Below, piece by piece: positions 33,950-41,890 of a stretch of DNA of 64,000 nucleotides. The notes below the pieces were generated by a model that saw nothing but the letters and a program-made list of their open reading frames with translations, ran no database searches and had not been told where the DNA came from. Position 1 is the first letter of the stretch; every line of letters begins with the position of its first letter. The DNA is from Siderastrea siderea. Taxonomy: Eukaryota > Cnidaria > Anthozoa > Scleractinia > Rhizangiidae. The position numbers and the translations under genes are program-made. The stretch lies in assembly GCA_964030785.1 (NCBI GenBank), contig OZ034979.1, positions 6,381,423 to 6,445,422 of the forward strand. Reading direction: 5' to 3'.

Positions 33950-36317
33950 CTAAGTTAAACATAATCAGTATAATAGTGTAATCAGTATACCATATTTTCT
34001 CAAATGCCCCCAGTGTTTATTTCAAACTTGGTCTGGTGGTCCCAGTGTTTGTTTGAATCAGCAGTTTATTTGAGACCACCATTTTTTAAGAAAGGGTTTT
34101 TATTCATTTCACTTGACATCCTGTATCTTGTCCTTACACCTTAAGACGGAATCCATCAGGAAATCGAGTAATCAGTGGACAAAAATCTTGTACCAGAATA
34201 ATTTAAAGTATATCGCATTCTTTTTTACACTTTTTAAGAGCTATAGACGTAATAAGTTATCTGTAATAACACCAAAGACAATTTCTTATGGGAGCCCGTT
34301 AAATTAAATTTCAAATTTCACAGGAATTGTGTAAACACAGGTAAGATAGGTAAATTTTTATGCGTAAGATTTCATTTTGTGAAATTTGAAATTTATTTTC
34401 TCGGGCTCCCATAAGAAATTGTCTTTGGGGTTATTACAGATAACAAATTACATCCATAGCTCTCAGAAAATGTAAAAAAGAATGCAATATGCTTTAAATT
34501 ATTCTGGTACAAGGTTTTTGTCCACTGAAAATTAAAATTACTCAATTTCCTAATGGATTCCGTCTTGAGTTCATTATACCAGAAATAAACGTCTGACGGG
34601 CTTCTTCCCTGACTTCCTCTGTTAGACCCAGCATTCATTCGGGGCTCAGCATTTAACTGAGAAAATACGGTAAACAAAGTAGTCAATATAATCAATAATC
34701 AATAATAAACTATATATGAACAGTGTAAACTAATAGTCCATATAATAATGCAGTTTGTTTGTTTTACCTATATCTGTCTGATTATTTTTCTCAGAATCGG
34801 ATGAGGAGCCACTAGTACCTATTGAAGCTGAACATTCGGAATCTGATGTATGTGATATGAAGTGTATTTTTGTTAATTTTGTCAGTACGTAGACTGTGGT
34901 TAATTAGTTGGTGTATTGTGATCATGACCAGTGAAAAGGCAGGGAAATTAGATTGCCAGTTTTTCATAATAACTTTGTTTAGAACCTGGCAACCTTTTTT
35001 GCAATAATATTCAGCTTATAATTATGCCATTCGATCACCTTTGGTGATGGAGATACAGGAGACACCCAGGATATTTTTGTTGTGATGGTTAGCATCCTCA
35101 TTTAAGTCAAGTAATGGGGCTAATAGCATCAGTTGCATTGAAGTGTTGCCGTGCTACAAAAAGGCCTCATATGGGATCAAACATGACATGTTAAATTGTG
35201 TTGTTCCAGAAGATATCCATACTCCCCCCCCCTACAGAGGTTTTGTTTTGGGTTTGAACCCCCCACCCCTCTGGAAATTCCAGTTTAGGCTCATCCTTTC
35301 CTTTAGACCCCCTCCTTCCCCTTGGAATTTCTAATGACCTTCTGTGGTTGGGGTATGGATATTTTCTGGAACCACACAGTCTATCAAACATTTGATTATT
35401 TTGAAACTGCTTTTATTAGGCAAACTTTGAACCCCATAACTGTTAACCAGAAACAAGTTTATTTTACAGACATTTCATCCAAATTAAAGGTTACTTTTAT
35501 TCTTGATGAAACATGTAACATTTGATAGCAAGTTAGACAATGTCTATTTGCCAGATGGCCACCCTTCAATGCAACTGATGTAAATAGCAAAAGAACATAA
35601 CCCTACAAGGTAGTGGTCAGTGTAATAGAATACTGGGCCAAATTAAACGGTGGTGAGGTACAGCTTTTATTAGTATATACCAAATGGGTAAATAGTGTTT
35701 TTTGCACACTCTGATTGGCTGCTCAAACTCGGGATAGTATCTGATATTCATCTCCTGGCATTTTTCTGGATTTCACGAGCAAGTTTTCGCCTTATTTCTT
35801 AGAAAAAAAAAAAAAGAACTATTTGGTGCAGGCTATCCACTGGCTTGTTATATACTAAAACAATTATTCACCTCAGTGTCGGTGAAGAGTGGTAGATATT
35901 TCCCTTGCCGCTTTGCGGCTTGGCAAATATCCACCACTATTCACCTCCACTACCGTGAAAAGTTGTTTATTATTTTGCAAGGATGTTGCACTACAGGGGG
36001 GTGGGCTAAATAGATGCAAGTGTGTGTATTGCAATGTCAACTTGTAAATTCTCTTTACTTGTTTCTGTGCATTTCTCATAATACTAATTAAGAGAATTTA
36101 TTTAAGTATCACAAGAATATCATTACTCCAAATAAGAACACTGATAAGTAACAAATCCAGGGTGATACAATTTATAGGAACACAATCTTTTTTTTAGGAA
36201 AATTGGGAAGAGGATGCTGATGAGAAAGCAGCAGCAGAATCAGAATCAGAAGAAGAAAGTGAACAGGAGAATGATGAGGGGAATGATGAGGACAATGAAT
36301 CTGATGAGGAGAGTTGA
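13475..36317 (+). CDS. WDR43: WD repeat-containing protein 43 (Utp5 homologue)
   Basis: Nineteen exons join in frame to 657 residues: 13475-13654, 19008-19142, 20337-20458, 21125-21245, 21740-21891, 21989-22091, 22902-22966, 23422-23482, 24511-24621, 26660-26896, 27214-27266, 29070-29157, 30351-30443, 30627-30658, 31265-31328, 31975-32088, 33458-33527, 34795-34847, 36198-36317. The first half is a WD propeller: LTPDGRLKLWD, SIALGTSSGDVLIYS, GGHDSRVNDVCWSEDDSRLY, LLSAGRSIKLWDLKTKE, SFTGHATPVTHLLF, AEQDRLLNVW. The C-terminal half has the Utp12-type helical region (LVQMLTQALHSQDNHLLEDV, VNLAIPFLTELVHKIQAMPW, LWIKHILVAHMAYLMT) and an acidic tail ending NDEDNESDEES. The protein belongs to the t-UTP/UTP-A part of the small-subunit processome (nucleolar pre-18S processing). 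Human WDR43 is about 677 residues, so this is full length. Exon 3 could start at 20337 or 20340. Introns host snoRNAs, as in vertebrates. Confidence 0.95.
14311..15428. mobile_element. 63-bp inverted-repeat pair, ~1.1 kb element in WDR43 intron 1
   Basis: A 63-bp segment starting GTACCCTGCTAGCAGTGG (14311-14373) recurs as its reverse complement at 15366-15428 with few changes. Each arm is itself a hairpin (GCAGTGGTTCCT...AGGAACCACTGC). The interior has no transposase. The minus-strand 139-residue frame at 15543-15124 runs across the right arm and looks like translated repeat. Could be a non-autonomous transposon or two inverted copies of one small palindrome. Confidence 0.6.
17161..18106. mobile_element. 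TIR element in WDR43 intron 1
   Basis: The left end (GGGCGATTCCAGAAAATATC at 17161) and right end (reverse complement of GGGCGATTTCAGAAAATATC at 18106) form about 43 bp of near-perfect inverted repeat containing CCATACCATACCACAGACGG. The ends belong to the same TATGGATATTTTCTG family as the MITEs at 35197 and 47883. Inside, a short frame starting MRDWRKFSPFMQQQY at 17627 runs to a GTAAGA donor-like site, but no partner exon is seen. Confidence 0.6.
18694..18768. repeat. CCCTCCCC...TTCAATGTTG foldback
   Basis: CCCTCCCCCCTTTCAATGTTG on the left and CAACATTGAAAGGGGGAGGG on the right are near-perfect arms. Related but more diverged foldbacks lie at 20805-20895, 23940-24035 and 24240-24335, all inside WDR43 introns, with shared TTGGCCTGTGAAGCTCAA centres in the last two. 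Confidence 0.75.
19193..19600. repeat. GTCAGGGAAAA-type dispersed repeat
   Basis: GGTCAGGGAAAAGTCAGGAA and close variants occur about eight times between GGGTTGCCACAGGTCAGG (left) and GTCTGTGGCAACCATG (right). Left GTTGCCACAG pairs with right CTGTGGCAAC, so this is a short-TIR element filled with a simple internal repeat. Confidence 0.7.
19728..19880. repeat. ~38-bp tandem repeat
   Basis: Three to four copies of a unit with TATAATGACCAGCCTATAA and GGTCCCTGTAAA words. Confidence 0.85.
22330..22640. repeat. Nested palindromic repeats in WDR43 intron 6
   Basis: Outer arms AGCTTCTCAAACTCATC and TGAATGGTTTGAGAAGC surround 22345-22500. The inner arms CGAAAGAGTGTTTCATC and TGAAACACTCTTTCTCG surround 22513-22635. 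At least two overlapping foldback sequences, probably nested MITE copies. Confidence 0.65.
22981..23188. repeat. AACCCTTTA...TAAAGGGT MITE, copy 1
   Basis: Ends TTAACCCTTTATGCCCTG and GGGCTTAAAGGGT are inverted repeats. Internal landmark CATTTCTTATGGAACTAGT. A nearly identical copy is at 25179-25397. Confidence 0.75.
23808..23910. repeat. (TAA)n/(TTA)n inverted microsatellite
   Basis: About 50 bp of AAT units runs straight into about 50 bp of ATT units with shared ATGATG/CATCAT interruptions. The whole tract can fold into one long AT hairpin. Confidence 0.9.
25179..25397. repeat. AACCCTTTA...TAAAGGGT MITE, copy 2
   Basis: Near-identical to the copy at 22981, with the same internal CATTTCTTATGGAACTAGT and ends TTAACCCTTTAATTAAGC and GGTTTAAAGGGTTAA. 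Confidence 0.75.
25555..25681. repeat. (CAT/CAC)n microsatellite
   Basis: Mixed CAT and CAC trinucleotide tract. A second tract lies at 26500-26584, and about 800 bp of non-repetitive sequence separates the two. Confidence 0.95.
25682..26499. other. Anonymous segment between two CAT tracts
   Basis: Part of WDR43 intron 9. No inverted ends, protein similarity or RNA gene is seen. Its position between two tracts of the same microsatellite is compatible with an insertion into a once continuous tract. Confidence 0.35.
26500..26584. repeat. (CAT)n microsatellite
   Basis: An uninterrupted CAT tract of more than 20 units preceded by CACCAT units, ending about 75 bases before WDR43 exon 10. Confidence 0.95.
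28749..28939. repeat. AACCCTTTAAGCCC MITE, copy 3
   Basis: Ends AACCCTTTAAGCCCC and GAAAGGGTTA. More diverged than the copies at 22981 and 25179. Internal CATAAGAAATATATGGAG pairs in part with upstream sequence. Confidence 0.65.
29288..29760. mobile_element. ~470-bp foldback element in WDR43 intron 12
   Basis: Ends TTGAAGGGCCCGGTGGAAA and TTTCCACCGGGCCCTTCA are inverted repeats, and similarity continues inward (CATAAGTGATGATT with AATCATCACTTACG, and GAAGAATTAGCATAT with ATATGCTAATTCTTC). No coding capacity. A long palindromic MITE. Confidence 0.8.
29884..30123. mobile_element. GGGCCC...GTTGTTC MITE, copy 1
   Basis: Ends GGGCCCGGTTGTTCGAAAGC and GCTTTGAACAACTGGGCCC, with inner CTAATCTTGGGTTAA/TAACCCTGC pairing. 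The same end type occurs at 32547-32697 and 45228-45366. Confidence 0.75.
31695..31785 (+). ncRNA. Box C/D snoRNA, copy 1, in WDR43 intron 15
   Basis: A 91-nt unit bounded by a perfect 7-bp terminal stem (CAGAGAC with GTCTCTG). Box C is ATGATGA at 31706-31712 and box D is CTGA at 31773-31776. An internal CTGA (about 31754) can serve as box D', preceded by TCAGATCAGTTATTAA as a candidate guide. Four near-identical copies occur in separate introns of this locus, which is the usual arrangement for intron-processed snoRNAs. Human WDR43 also hosts C/D snoRNAs (SNORD53, SNORD92). I could not match the guide confidently to an rRNA site, so no symbol is given. Confidence 0.88.
32505..32895. repeat. 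15-bp minisatellite interrupted by a MITE
   Basis: Units of GATGTACTTCTAAAG or GATGTCCTTCTAAAG at a 15-bp period run from about 32505 to 32895. At 32547-32697 the array is split by a palindromic element and then resumes with GGAGGATGTACTCC. The minus-strand open frame of RSTSF repeats is only the translated array. Confidence 0.9.
32547..32697. mobile_element. GGCCCC...GTTGTTC MITE, copy 2, inside the minisatellite
   Basis: Ends CTGGCCCCAGCTGTTCAAAA and TTTTGAACAACTGGGGCCTG. The interior is strongly palindromic (GGATAGCGCTATCC at both shoulders, TTATCCACTGGATA in the middle). It inserted after the minisatellite had formed. Confidence 0.85.
33284..33374 (+). ncRNA. Box C/D snoRNA, copy 2, in WDR43 intron 16
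   Basis: Same body as the copy at 31695. Box C is ATGATGA at 33295-33301 and box D is CTGA at 33362-33365. The terminal stem is CAGAGGC with GTCTCTG, so the one change from copy 1 (A to G) keeps pairing through a G-U wobble. It lies about 84 bases upstream of exon 17, close to the usual intronic snoRNA spacing. Confidence 0.88.
33876..33952. repeat. (TAA)n microsatellite
   Basis: AATAAT tract with one GTAATAAT interruption, in WDR43 intron 17. Confidence 0.95.
33987..34678. mobile_element. ~690-bp foldback element in WDR43 intron 17
   Basis: Outer ends CATATTTTCTCAAATGC and GCATTTAACTGAGAAAATACG are inverted repeats. Inner arms of about 180 bp (AAGACGGAATCCATCAGG at 34143 with the complement of CTAATGGATTCCGTCTT ending 34567, and CTTATGGGAGCCCG with CGGGCTCCCATAAG) make the middle a long palindrome. 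Short open frames on both strands are the two arms read in opposite directions. Confidence 0.85.
35197..35378. mobile_element. GATATTTTCTGG MITE, copy 1
   Basis: Ends TGTGTTGTTCCAGAAGATAT and ATATTTTCTGGAACCACACA are inverted repeats, and the interior is also palindromic (CTCTGGAAATTCCAG). A sister copy is at 47883-48072 in the FN3-NYN gene. Confidence 0.8.
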
Positions 36318-36366
36318 ATGTACAAATTCATGCAAACAGATCACGCACTGTAATTAGATTTTACAG

Positions 36367-36372
36367 AATAAA
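36367..36372 (+). terminator. WDR43 proximal polyadenylation signal
   Basis: AATAAA 50 bases after the WDR43 stop codon. Use of this site would end the mRNA before the downstream noncoding exons and the third and fourth snoRNAs. Confidence 0.7.
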
Positions 36373-37023
36373 ATAACTTGTTCATATTTAGAATGTGTGT
36401 TGAGAATTGATTTGCAATCTATTTCTTGCTTGCAACCAAGTTTTTCGTAGACTTTTCTACAGTTTTGGTCTGCATGTGGTTCTGTATGTACTTGAATAAC
36501 ATAAGTTTATGAATGTCTGCTGTAAAACCCTAAGTGTACAGAAAACCAAAGGAATTTTTTTAACATCTGCTGCAGCCTGCAAGGCATGTATGTATGTATG
36601 GCAGCTATAGGTAACTGACTCCCTTGTCCTTGAGTACTGTCATAATTTGCTTGTCAAAGTATGGGAAAGCAGGAGGTACATGGGGCTGGATTGTAGGGCA
36701 CTGACCACTCCCACCCCACCCCTCCCTTTGTGCAACTGTACCCGTGCCCCTTCCTCCATACCTAGGAATGTCGGTCACAAGTGTTTACCATGGAGTCAGA
36801 GCGTAAGCTGTTACATAATCTTGCACATGGCCCTATTTTGTCTATTTTGCTGTTCCTACTATCTTGGAGCCTGGAACAGGCTGTGCTTTTAAGTGTGAAA
36901 TACTTCATACATCTTTTGCTGTTGGAGAGCTGAAATAGGAGCTGAGGAACCTTTACAGATAAAAGCTTTTCTTCTTGCATTGTGGTCCTAATATTTCTGA
37001 TAACAGAATGATTACTTTTCTAG

Positions 37024-37179
37024 GTAAGTATACTTGGTCTTGCTTTTGAGTCTATTTAGATGTTCAAATTTAAAGTTTAAGTTGATGACTACTTCTGTTC
37101 TCTTGTAGGGGTGAATGTTTGGATAGGATGAGCAAGGATGTGAAATATAGTTGAGCACAGTGTTATGCCTGGTCTGATG
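37024..37179 (+). ncRNA. Noncoding exon-like unit after WDR43
   Basis: A strong donor (TAG|GTAAGTA) at 37023/37024 is followed by an 85-base intron-sized gap, an acceptor (TCTTGTAG) and a 71-base exon-like block 37109-37179 ending GATG|GTAAGTG. The block has no useful open frame. Together with 38232-38320 and a segment starting 39267, it forms a series of noncoding exons whose gaps hold snoRNA copies 3 and 4. It may be a spliced 3' extension of the WDR43 transcript or a separate snoRNA host RNA. Exons are inferred from splice sites only. Confidence 0.45.
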
Positions 37180-37240
37180 GTAAGTGTGAGACTAATGTCA
37201 ATAATGTCGAAGACAAAACTTACTTTGCATTCATGTTCTC

Positions 37241-37330
37241 TGAGACAGAAATGATGAGTCAGTTTATTTGATAGGAATTGCCGTCAGATCAGTTATTAAC
37301 TGAAGACATCTTGAACTCTGACTGTCTCTG
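37241..37330 (+). ncRNA. Box C/D snoRNA, copy 3, downstream of the WDR43 stop
   Basis: Body identical or nearly so to copies 1 and 2. Box C is ATGATGA at 37251-37257 and box D is CTGA at 37318-37321. The terminal stem is GAGACA with TGTCTC. It begins 62 bases after the candidate donor at 37180 and is therefore intronic only if the noncoding exons are real. Confidence 0.85.
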
Positions 37331-37433
37331 AAAACAAGAAAACCTTTTTGGTTGTTGTTTTATAGTATGCATTTTGGAATGTTACATTGCATAAGTGTCC
37401 TAGTGTGTCAATTTCCTAACTTCTAGTTAAGGT

Positions 37434-37510
37434 GCCTGTGGTGCAGTGGTTAGCTTCTTGGACTTTCCATCTTGAGACCAAGGTCTCTGTAGTCACATTC
37501 TTTCCTTAGT
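37434..37510 (+). mobile_element. tRNA-like SINE head
   Basis: TGGTGCAGTGGTTAGC matches a tRNA A-box region (compare the GTGGTTAGCA of many tRNAs). The downstream GAGACCAAGGTCTC stretch is a weak B-box position. No complete cloverleaf, so a SINE remnant is the best reading. Confidence 0.45.
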
Positions 37511-37566
37511 GTTTTTATTTCCTTGTTCCAGACTGACTTGCACACCCAGGTACTTGTGAACCTCTA

Positions 37567-37784
37567 AGGCCCAGTTCAGACGCCGTACCAGGCCACTCAT
37601 GTGCCGTACCAAGTAGTACGCAGTTTTTTGGCAGTTGTACGGTGTCCAAATGAGTTTTTTTCGACAGATTTCAATTAGGCAAGCCAAAATCTCAGGGAAC
37701 GGCAAAGCTTGCCGCTTAATACGACCTAGGAGCGAAAATGTATTTGGTACGGCACATGAGAGGTACGGCGTCTGAACTGGGCCT
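37567..37784. mobile_element. 218-bp TIR element (MITE)
   Basis: Perfect 23-bp inverted ends: AGGCCCAGTTCAGACGCCG at the left, CGGCGTCTGAACTGGGCCT at the right, each followed inward by GTACC. Lies in the same putative intron as snoRNA copy 3. Confidence 0.9.
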
Positions 37785-37859
37785 AAAGATACCTAACAAA
37801 ATGCTGGCAGTAACCCTACTTTGACGAGTAGAAGGACTAAACATTTTCGTACTCACTTC

Positions 37860-38185
37860 ATGTTTGGGTATCCTGTGATGATGTAGTATCCCATCCAGGG
37901 ATGTAGAAACAGTAGAAATACTCCAAGTGAATTCATTTTAGAGTACCCTGTGATAAACTAACATCCCATCCAGGGAAGAAGTGGTGGGGGGGGGGGGGGG
38001 GGGTTAAAAGTTCTCCCAGTCACTTCATTGTTGGGTATCCTGTGATGAACCAGTATCCCATCTGGGGGGGAAGAAGTAATACTCCCGATTGCTTCATGCT
38101 ACAAAACTGGGTGCACCTGTGGCTTTGTGAGCTGCCCGTGTGTCGTGCTACAGAAACTGGGTTAGTTGTGGCAAAAGTGTATCTC
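37860..38185. repeat. Decayed tandem repeat with TATCCTGTGATGA units
   Basis: GGGTATCCTGTGATGA...TATCCCATC(C/T) recurs at about 37865, 37940 and 38033, with a poly-G run at 37985-38003 between. Related sequence is at 33195-33275 in WDR43 intron 16, next to snoRNA copy 2. Confidence 0.65.
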
Positions 38186-38231
38186 ATCCTTACATTACTT
38201 AACTTTAGTTCGTATTGATTGGATTTTAAAG

Positions 38232-38320
38232 GCTGTAGATCCTCATCATCTATAACGGCGCCACAGCTCAACTGAAGATGAGAAGTCAGATGCAAGACTT
38301 CGTTCTCACTGACGTGAAAG
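38232..38320 (+). ncRNA. Second noncoding exon-like block
   Basis: An 89-base block between an AAAG acceptor-like end and a GAAAG|GTAATG donor-like start. No reading frame of interest. The following gap to 39266 (TTGTTGCAG acceptor) contains snoRNA copy 4. Confidence 0.4.
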
Positions 38321-38822
38321 GTAATGGGTTTGGAAATTACTGGTGCACGTTTCTCTAAAGTCCACTAAACTTTTCGGTCCAGAAAAAGCCAGTTGTAAAA
38401 ACATGAAGCTGTCATGCTTAGAAACTTCTTTGTGTGTGAGATACAGTGTAAATTTTCGTGCCCGAAATTTGCCCGAAAAGTTCGGGACTTTCGAGAAACG
38501 CACGTCTTGGCCCAGTATAACGTTTCAGTAATTCATTTTAATGTCAGTTTTTCTGAACTTGTCTTTTTGTTACACATATTAGTTTGTTCCCCTTTCTTAC
38601 AGTGAAAGGTAACTAATTAAATAGTGGTAAAAGTTAACCAAACTAATGATGATAAAAATGCTGCTAAAAATTTACTTAACTCGTGATGCTATTCACTCAG
38701 TCTATTACTTGGTTATTAAAAAAACTGAAGGACAAGTAGTAAATAAGACCATCTCTCCCTCTACTGTGCATGAGGTTAATGTCAGTGACTGGCCTACTCC
38801 ATGACTTACATTGTAATTGAAC

Positions 38823-38971
38823 GATTGACTGACTGACTGACTGACTGACTGACTGACTGACTGACTGACTGACTGACTGACTGACTGACTGACTGACTGA
38901 CTGACTGACTGACTGACAGACAGACAGACAGACAGACTGACAGACAGACAGACAGACAGACAGAGACAGAC
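38823..38971. repeat. (GACT)n/(GACA)n microsatellite
   Basis: Tetranucleotide tract, about 28 GACT units then GACA units. The minus-strand SQSV open frame is the translated repeat. Confidence 0.95.
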
Positions 38972-39092
38972 AAAGTGATGGACTACTTCACTTGACAACA
39001 CCGCACAACTGGTACATTCCGTAAGGTGTATGTAAAAAGATAGCTCAGAGTAATATGAAAGGCAAAAATAACAGGTTTTTGCTTTAAAGTTT

Positions 39093-39180
39093 CGGAGACA
39101 AATGATGAGTCAGTATATTTGATAGGAATTGCCGTCAGATCAGTTATTAACTGAAGACATCTTGAACTCTGACTGTCTCT
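39093..39180 (+). ncRNA. Box C/D snoRNA, copy 4, downstream of the WDR43 stop
   Basis: Same body as copies 1-3 with one visible change (CAGTATATTTG for CAGTTTATTTG). Box C is ATGATGA at 39102-39108 and box D is CTGA at 39169-39172. Terminal stem GGAGACA with TGTCTCT. It lies about 86 bases before the TTGTTGCAG acceptor at 39266, the same exon distance as copy 2. Confidence 0.85.
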
Positions 39181-39266
39181 AAAGCTTATCTCATACTAGT
39201 AGTCAAAACGTCTTCGCAAAACTGAAAATATTTCCTGCAAGTGTCTTTGTATTTGTTTTGTTGCAG

Positions 39267-39660
39267 GTTGAGATCCTGGACAGCTTAAAAGGAGTCCCAT
39301 TCTGCCTTTAATTATAAAGTGGCATTTACGCAACAGAATTTTCAAACTTTTTCTCGTGTATTAAGCAGACAAACCATCAAAAATCTGTGTCTTGATATCT
39401 TTTTCATTCCCGGAGACAAACCAAGAGTCGTACATCTTTTGATTCTCAAGAGTGCGACGTGTCTTCCGATGCACCCATCAATGCTAAGCCCAAGAATGGT
39501 TGGGGGACCGCGCAGATGAGGGCATTTGATTTGTTTCTCCATCCCACGCGTGCTTATTCTAGTGCTAAATTTACTACCATCATGGATCCAGTAGAACGTT
39601 GAAACGAAAATCTATCTGTAAATTGTTTGAACCCAGGAGTCATATCATAAGTCGGTAAAT
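39267..39660 (+). other. Possible terminal noncoding exon, then unassigned DNA
   Basis: Starts right after a good acceptor (polypyrimidine stretch and TTGCAG). No clear AATAAA near the start, so the 3' end is not placed. No protein similarity. Confidence 0.35.
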
Positions 39661-39765
39661 TATGATCGCCCGGGTGAGTGTAGTCCTGAGAAGGACTGTT
39701 TGTGGTGACATTGACTGACGTTCCGACAACCTGAGCGGAAGTCATCTTCAGAGTCAAGTGAACTG
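39660..39765 (-). mobile_element. Dispersed repeat with hammerhead-like core
   Basis: On the minus strand the sequence reads CTGAAGATGACTTCC, a short loop, GTTGTCGGAACGTCAG. CUGAAGA fits the hammerhead CUGANGA core, UGAC/GUCG can form stem II, and GAA-like bases follow. I recognise this block as a very common coral repeat with GTCGAAACGTC at that place. Hammerheads occur in Penelope-like elements and retrozymes, so this may be a remnant of one. The fit is partial and the call tentative. Confidence 0.3.
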
Positions 39766-41029
39766 TGAATCGTCAGTGGATGGGGGATTTTACCCCTTTT
39801 TGCCCCAACGAGAGGATTTCGATCAGCAATTCTCCAAAAATGCCGTGTGCCTCACAGCTTTCCGGGATCTCCGCGCCCCCTCTCCCCCCCCCACCCCCCA
39901 CAATTTAATAAATGCACTTGCAGTCCTCTCCTGTCTTTTTCCCGTGTGGGAAGTGTCAATATTGTGTTGCGTGGTGTACGTAGTTAACTTAAGTTTTCAA
40001 CTTGTAGCAGTCTTAGCAAAGGACCCAAATATTTTACGTTGTTACACTTGGGAAATATTCATTTCATCTCATCTCTATTCTAAACTGAGGAATTTCCTGA
40101 TCCTTGTGGTTTCTTCTTTAGGCTTTCATGTCGCATATTTTACGACTTTGTTATTTTATGGTTAATTTATATGATGATAAAATTAATTGAATTGACTGGA
40201 AGTTCATTTCTCCCATTATTAGCTATAGAGTATTAAAGTAATACTATAGGACAATGGCAATACTGCTAGAAAACTTGTATGAAGTAGGGAAAATAAAGGA
40301 GATATATTTGATTCGAGATTACTCCCGAGTAATTTGTCGCCGCTAATTGTCACAGGTCGTGCTTGATTTGAGCGCAAAGTTAATACTGATGAGGTATGCA
40401 AAGTAGCTTGCGACCTTGGTGGTATCTTGCTACCAGCAATTCTTCCTGCTTTAGCCTCACCGGCCTGACAGGCTGCTCTGAAATCCCCCTTCCCCACCCC
40501 GACACAAGACCCGTACCTCAACCTTGTTTCTGTAACGTTTTGTTGGAAGCACGGTGGAAAACGGAACCACCGGTCGGTCGGGCTCAATTTTAGCAGCCCT
40601 CTATTGTGCTTTTACAAGGGGCGTTTTTCTCTCTCTTCGTTTTGCGTTTCCTGAGAAAATGGGTTACCAAGCCAGACGAAAATAGAGCCTAGGAGGGTAT
40701 TCGATTACCCCTCTCCCTCCCCCTCCCCGGAATAGAGCCTGATGGCAGGTTACCGTGAACTTTGATTCATGAAACCAATGAAGAATGACTTGTACTTCAA
40801 ACCTTAATAAACAACTGAGCTCTTTTAAGATTTCCTACGGAAGTGTATAAAGTCCAGTAATAACTAATTCTAACAATACTTGGTAAAACTCTGCAAGAAT
40901 ACAAACAACGGCAACAAATCATTGATTTTTGTTACGAGGACAAACTCCTAGGAAGAGTAAAGTCCATTTCTACAGTGTGGTGGCACAGCAGTTCAGAGCC
41001 CAAGCGCAGAACCACATAAAATACTGAGG
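39766..41029. other. Intergenic DNA, no gene recognised
   Basis: Short open frames on both strands have no recognisable domain. C-rich runs at 39875-39900 and 40705-40725. Likely old repeat material. Confidence 0.45.
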
Positions 41030-41890
41030 AACGACGCCCCCCGGGGGGGAGAGGGCTACTCAATAAAGTACGGGGGGGGGCTCCGACGGGAGGTTCAAAC
41101 CCTTACCCTTTAATATACTAAGATTCTTTGAAATGGTACCCCCCCCCCCCCCTTACATACCAAGACTCAAGGATAAGCCAAAACAATAGAATTTCAGTCG
41201 TTCTGGTCCAGTTGCTCAAAAGGGTGCAAGCCATTATGTGTTTCGCGTTGTGGTTTGTGCCAAAATTTCGCACCCGTTCAAAGCCGCCATCTCTTCCACT
41301 TTGCAACGGATTTTGTGACCCTTTCATATACCAGAATGACAAATTCTCTTACCTTTAGCATACTACGAGCTTACAAAAGGTAGCCCTTTCAGGCGGAGCG
41401 TTCCCTTATAGCCCATTATAGGGAGTTCCTCCTGGGGCAACGCTGTTAGCCGTCCGGCAATAACGGAGATGATATTTTGCCATTCTGATTCACGGGCACA
41501 CCGTGAAGACCCTTGCATGGTATTACTGGATAGGGTACCGGAATGTGCCTAAAATCTTTTGATCGGAGCAAAATGGTTCTTCTGCTTAACTGACCCACAT
41601 ACCTATATCAGAGGGGATGGGGTCCTTTGGGACCCGGCCCTGGAACCCAAACTTTTTGCTAAGGCGCACGTAACTGAAAGCCTAAGCCTCTAATTAGAAC
41701 CCAGACAAAAATTATACTGATTCTGGTTAAATGGAGCCCTCGAAGCGAAGAGCCCTGCATTATTTTATCCCAAAGCCCGGGAGCGTTGAAAACCCTAAAC
41801 CCCTTTGGGACTTTATATATACGTTCGGGATATAGAGCATATTTTTCTAAGTGAAACATGGGTGATATAAACTTCCTTCCTTGCAATTGA
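41030..41890. repeat. Dispersed repeat region with poly-G/poly-C runs
   Basis: CCCCCCGGGGGGGAGAGGG, a poly-G run near 41070 and a poly-C run near 41139-41152, then phrases such as TTATAGCCCATTATAGGG. This looks like a diverged, GC-rich, multi-copy repeat. Coding frames on both strands lack any signature. Confidence 0.45.

Noticed and set aside
38705..39001. Minus-strand SQSV-repeat protein
   Set aside because: A translation of the GACT microsatellite.
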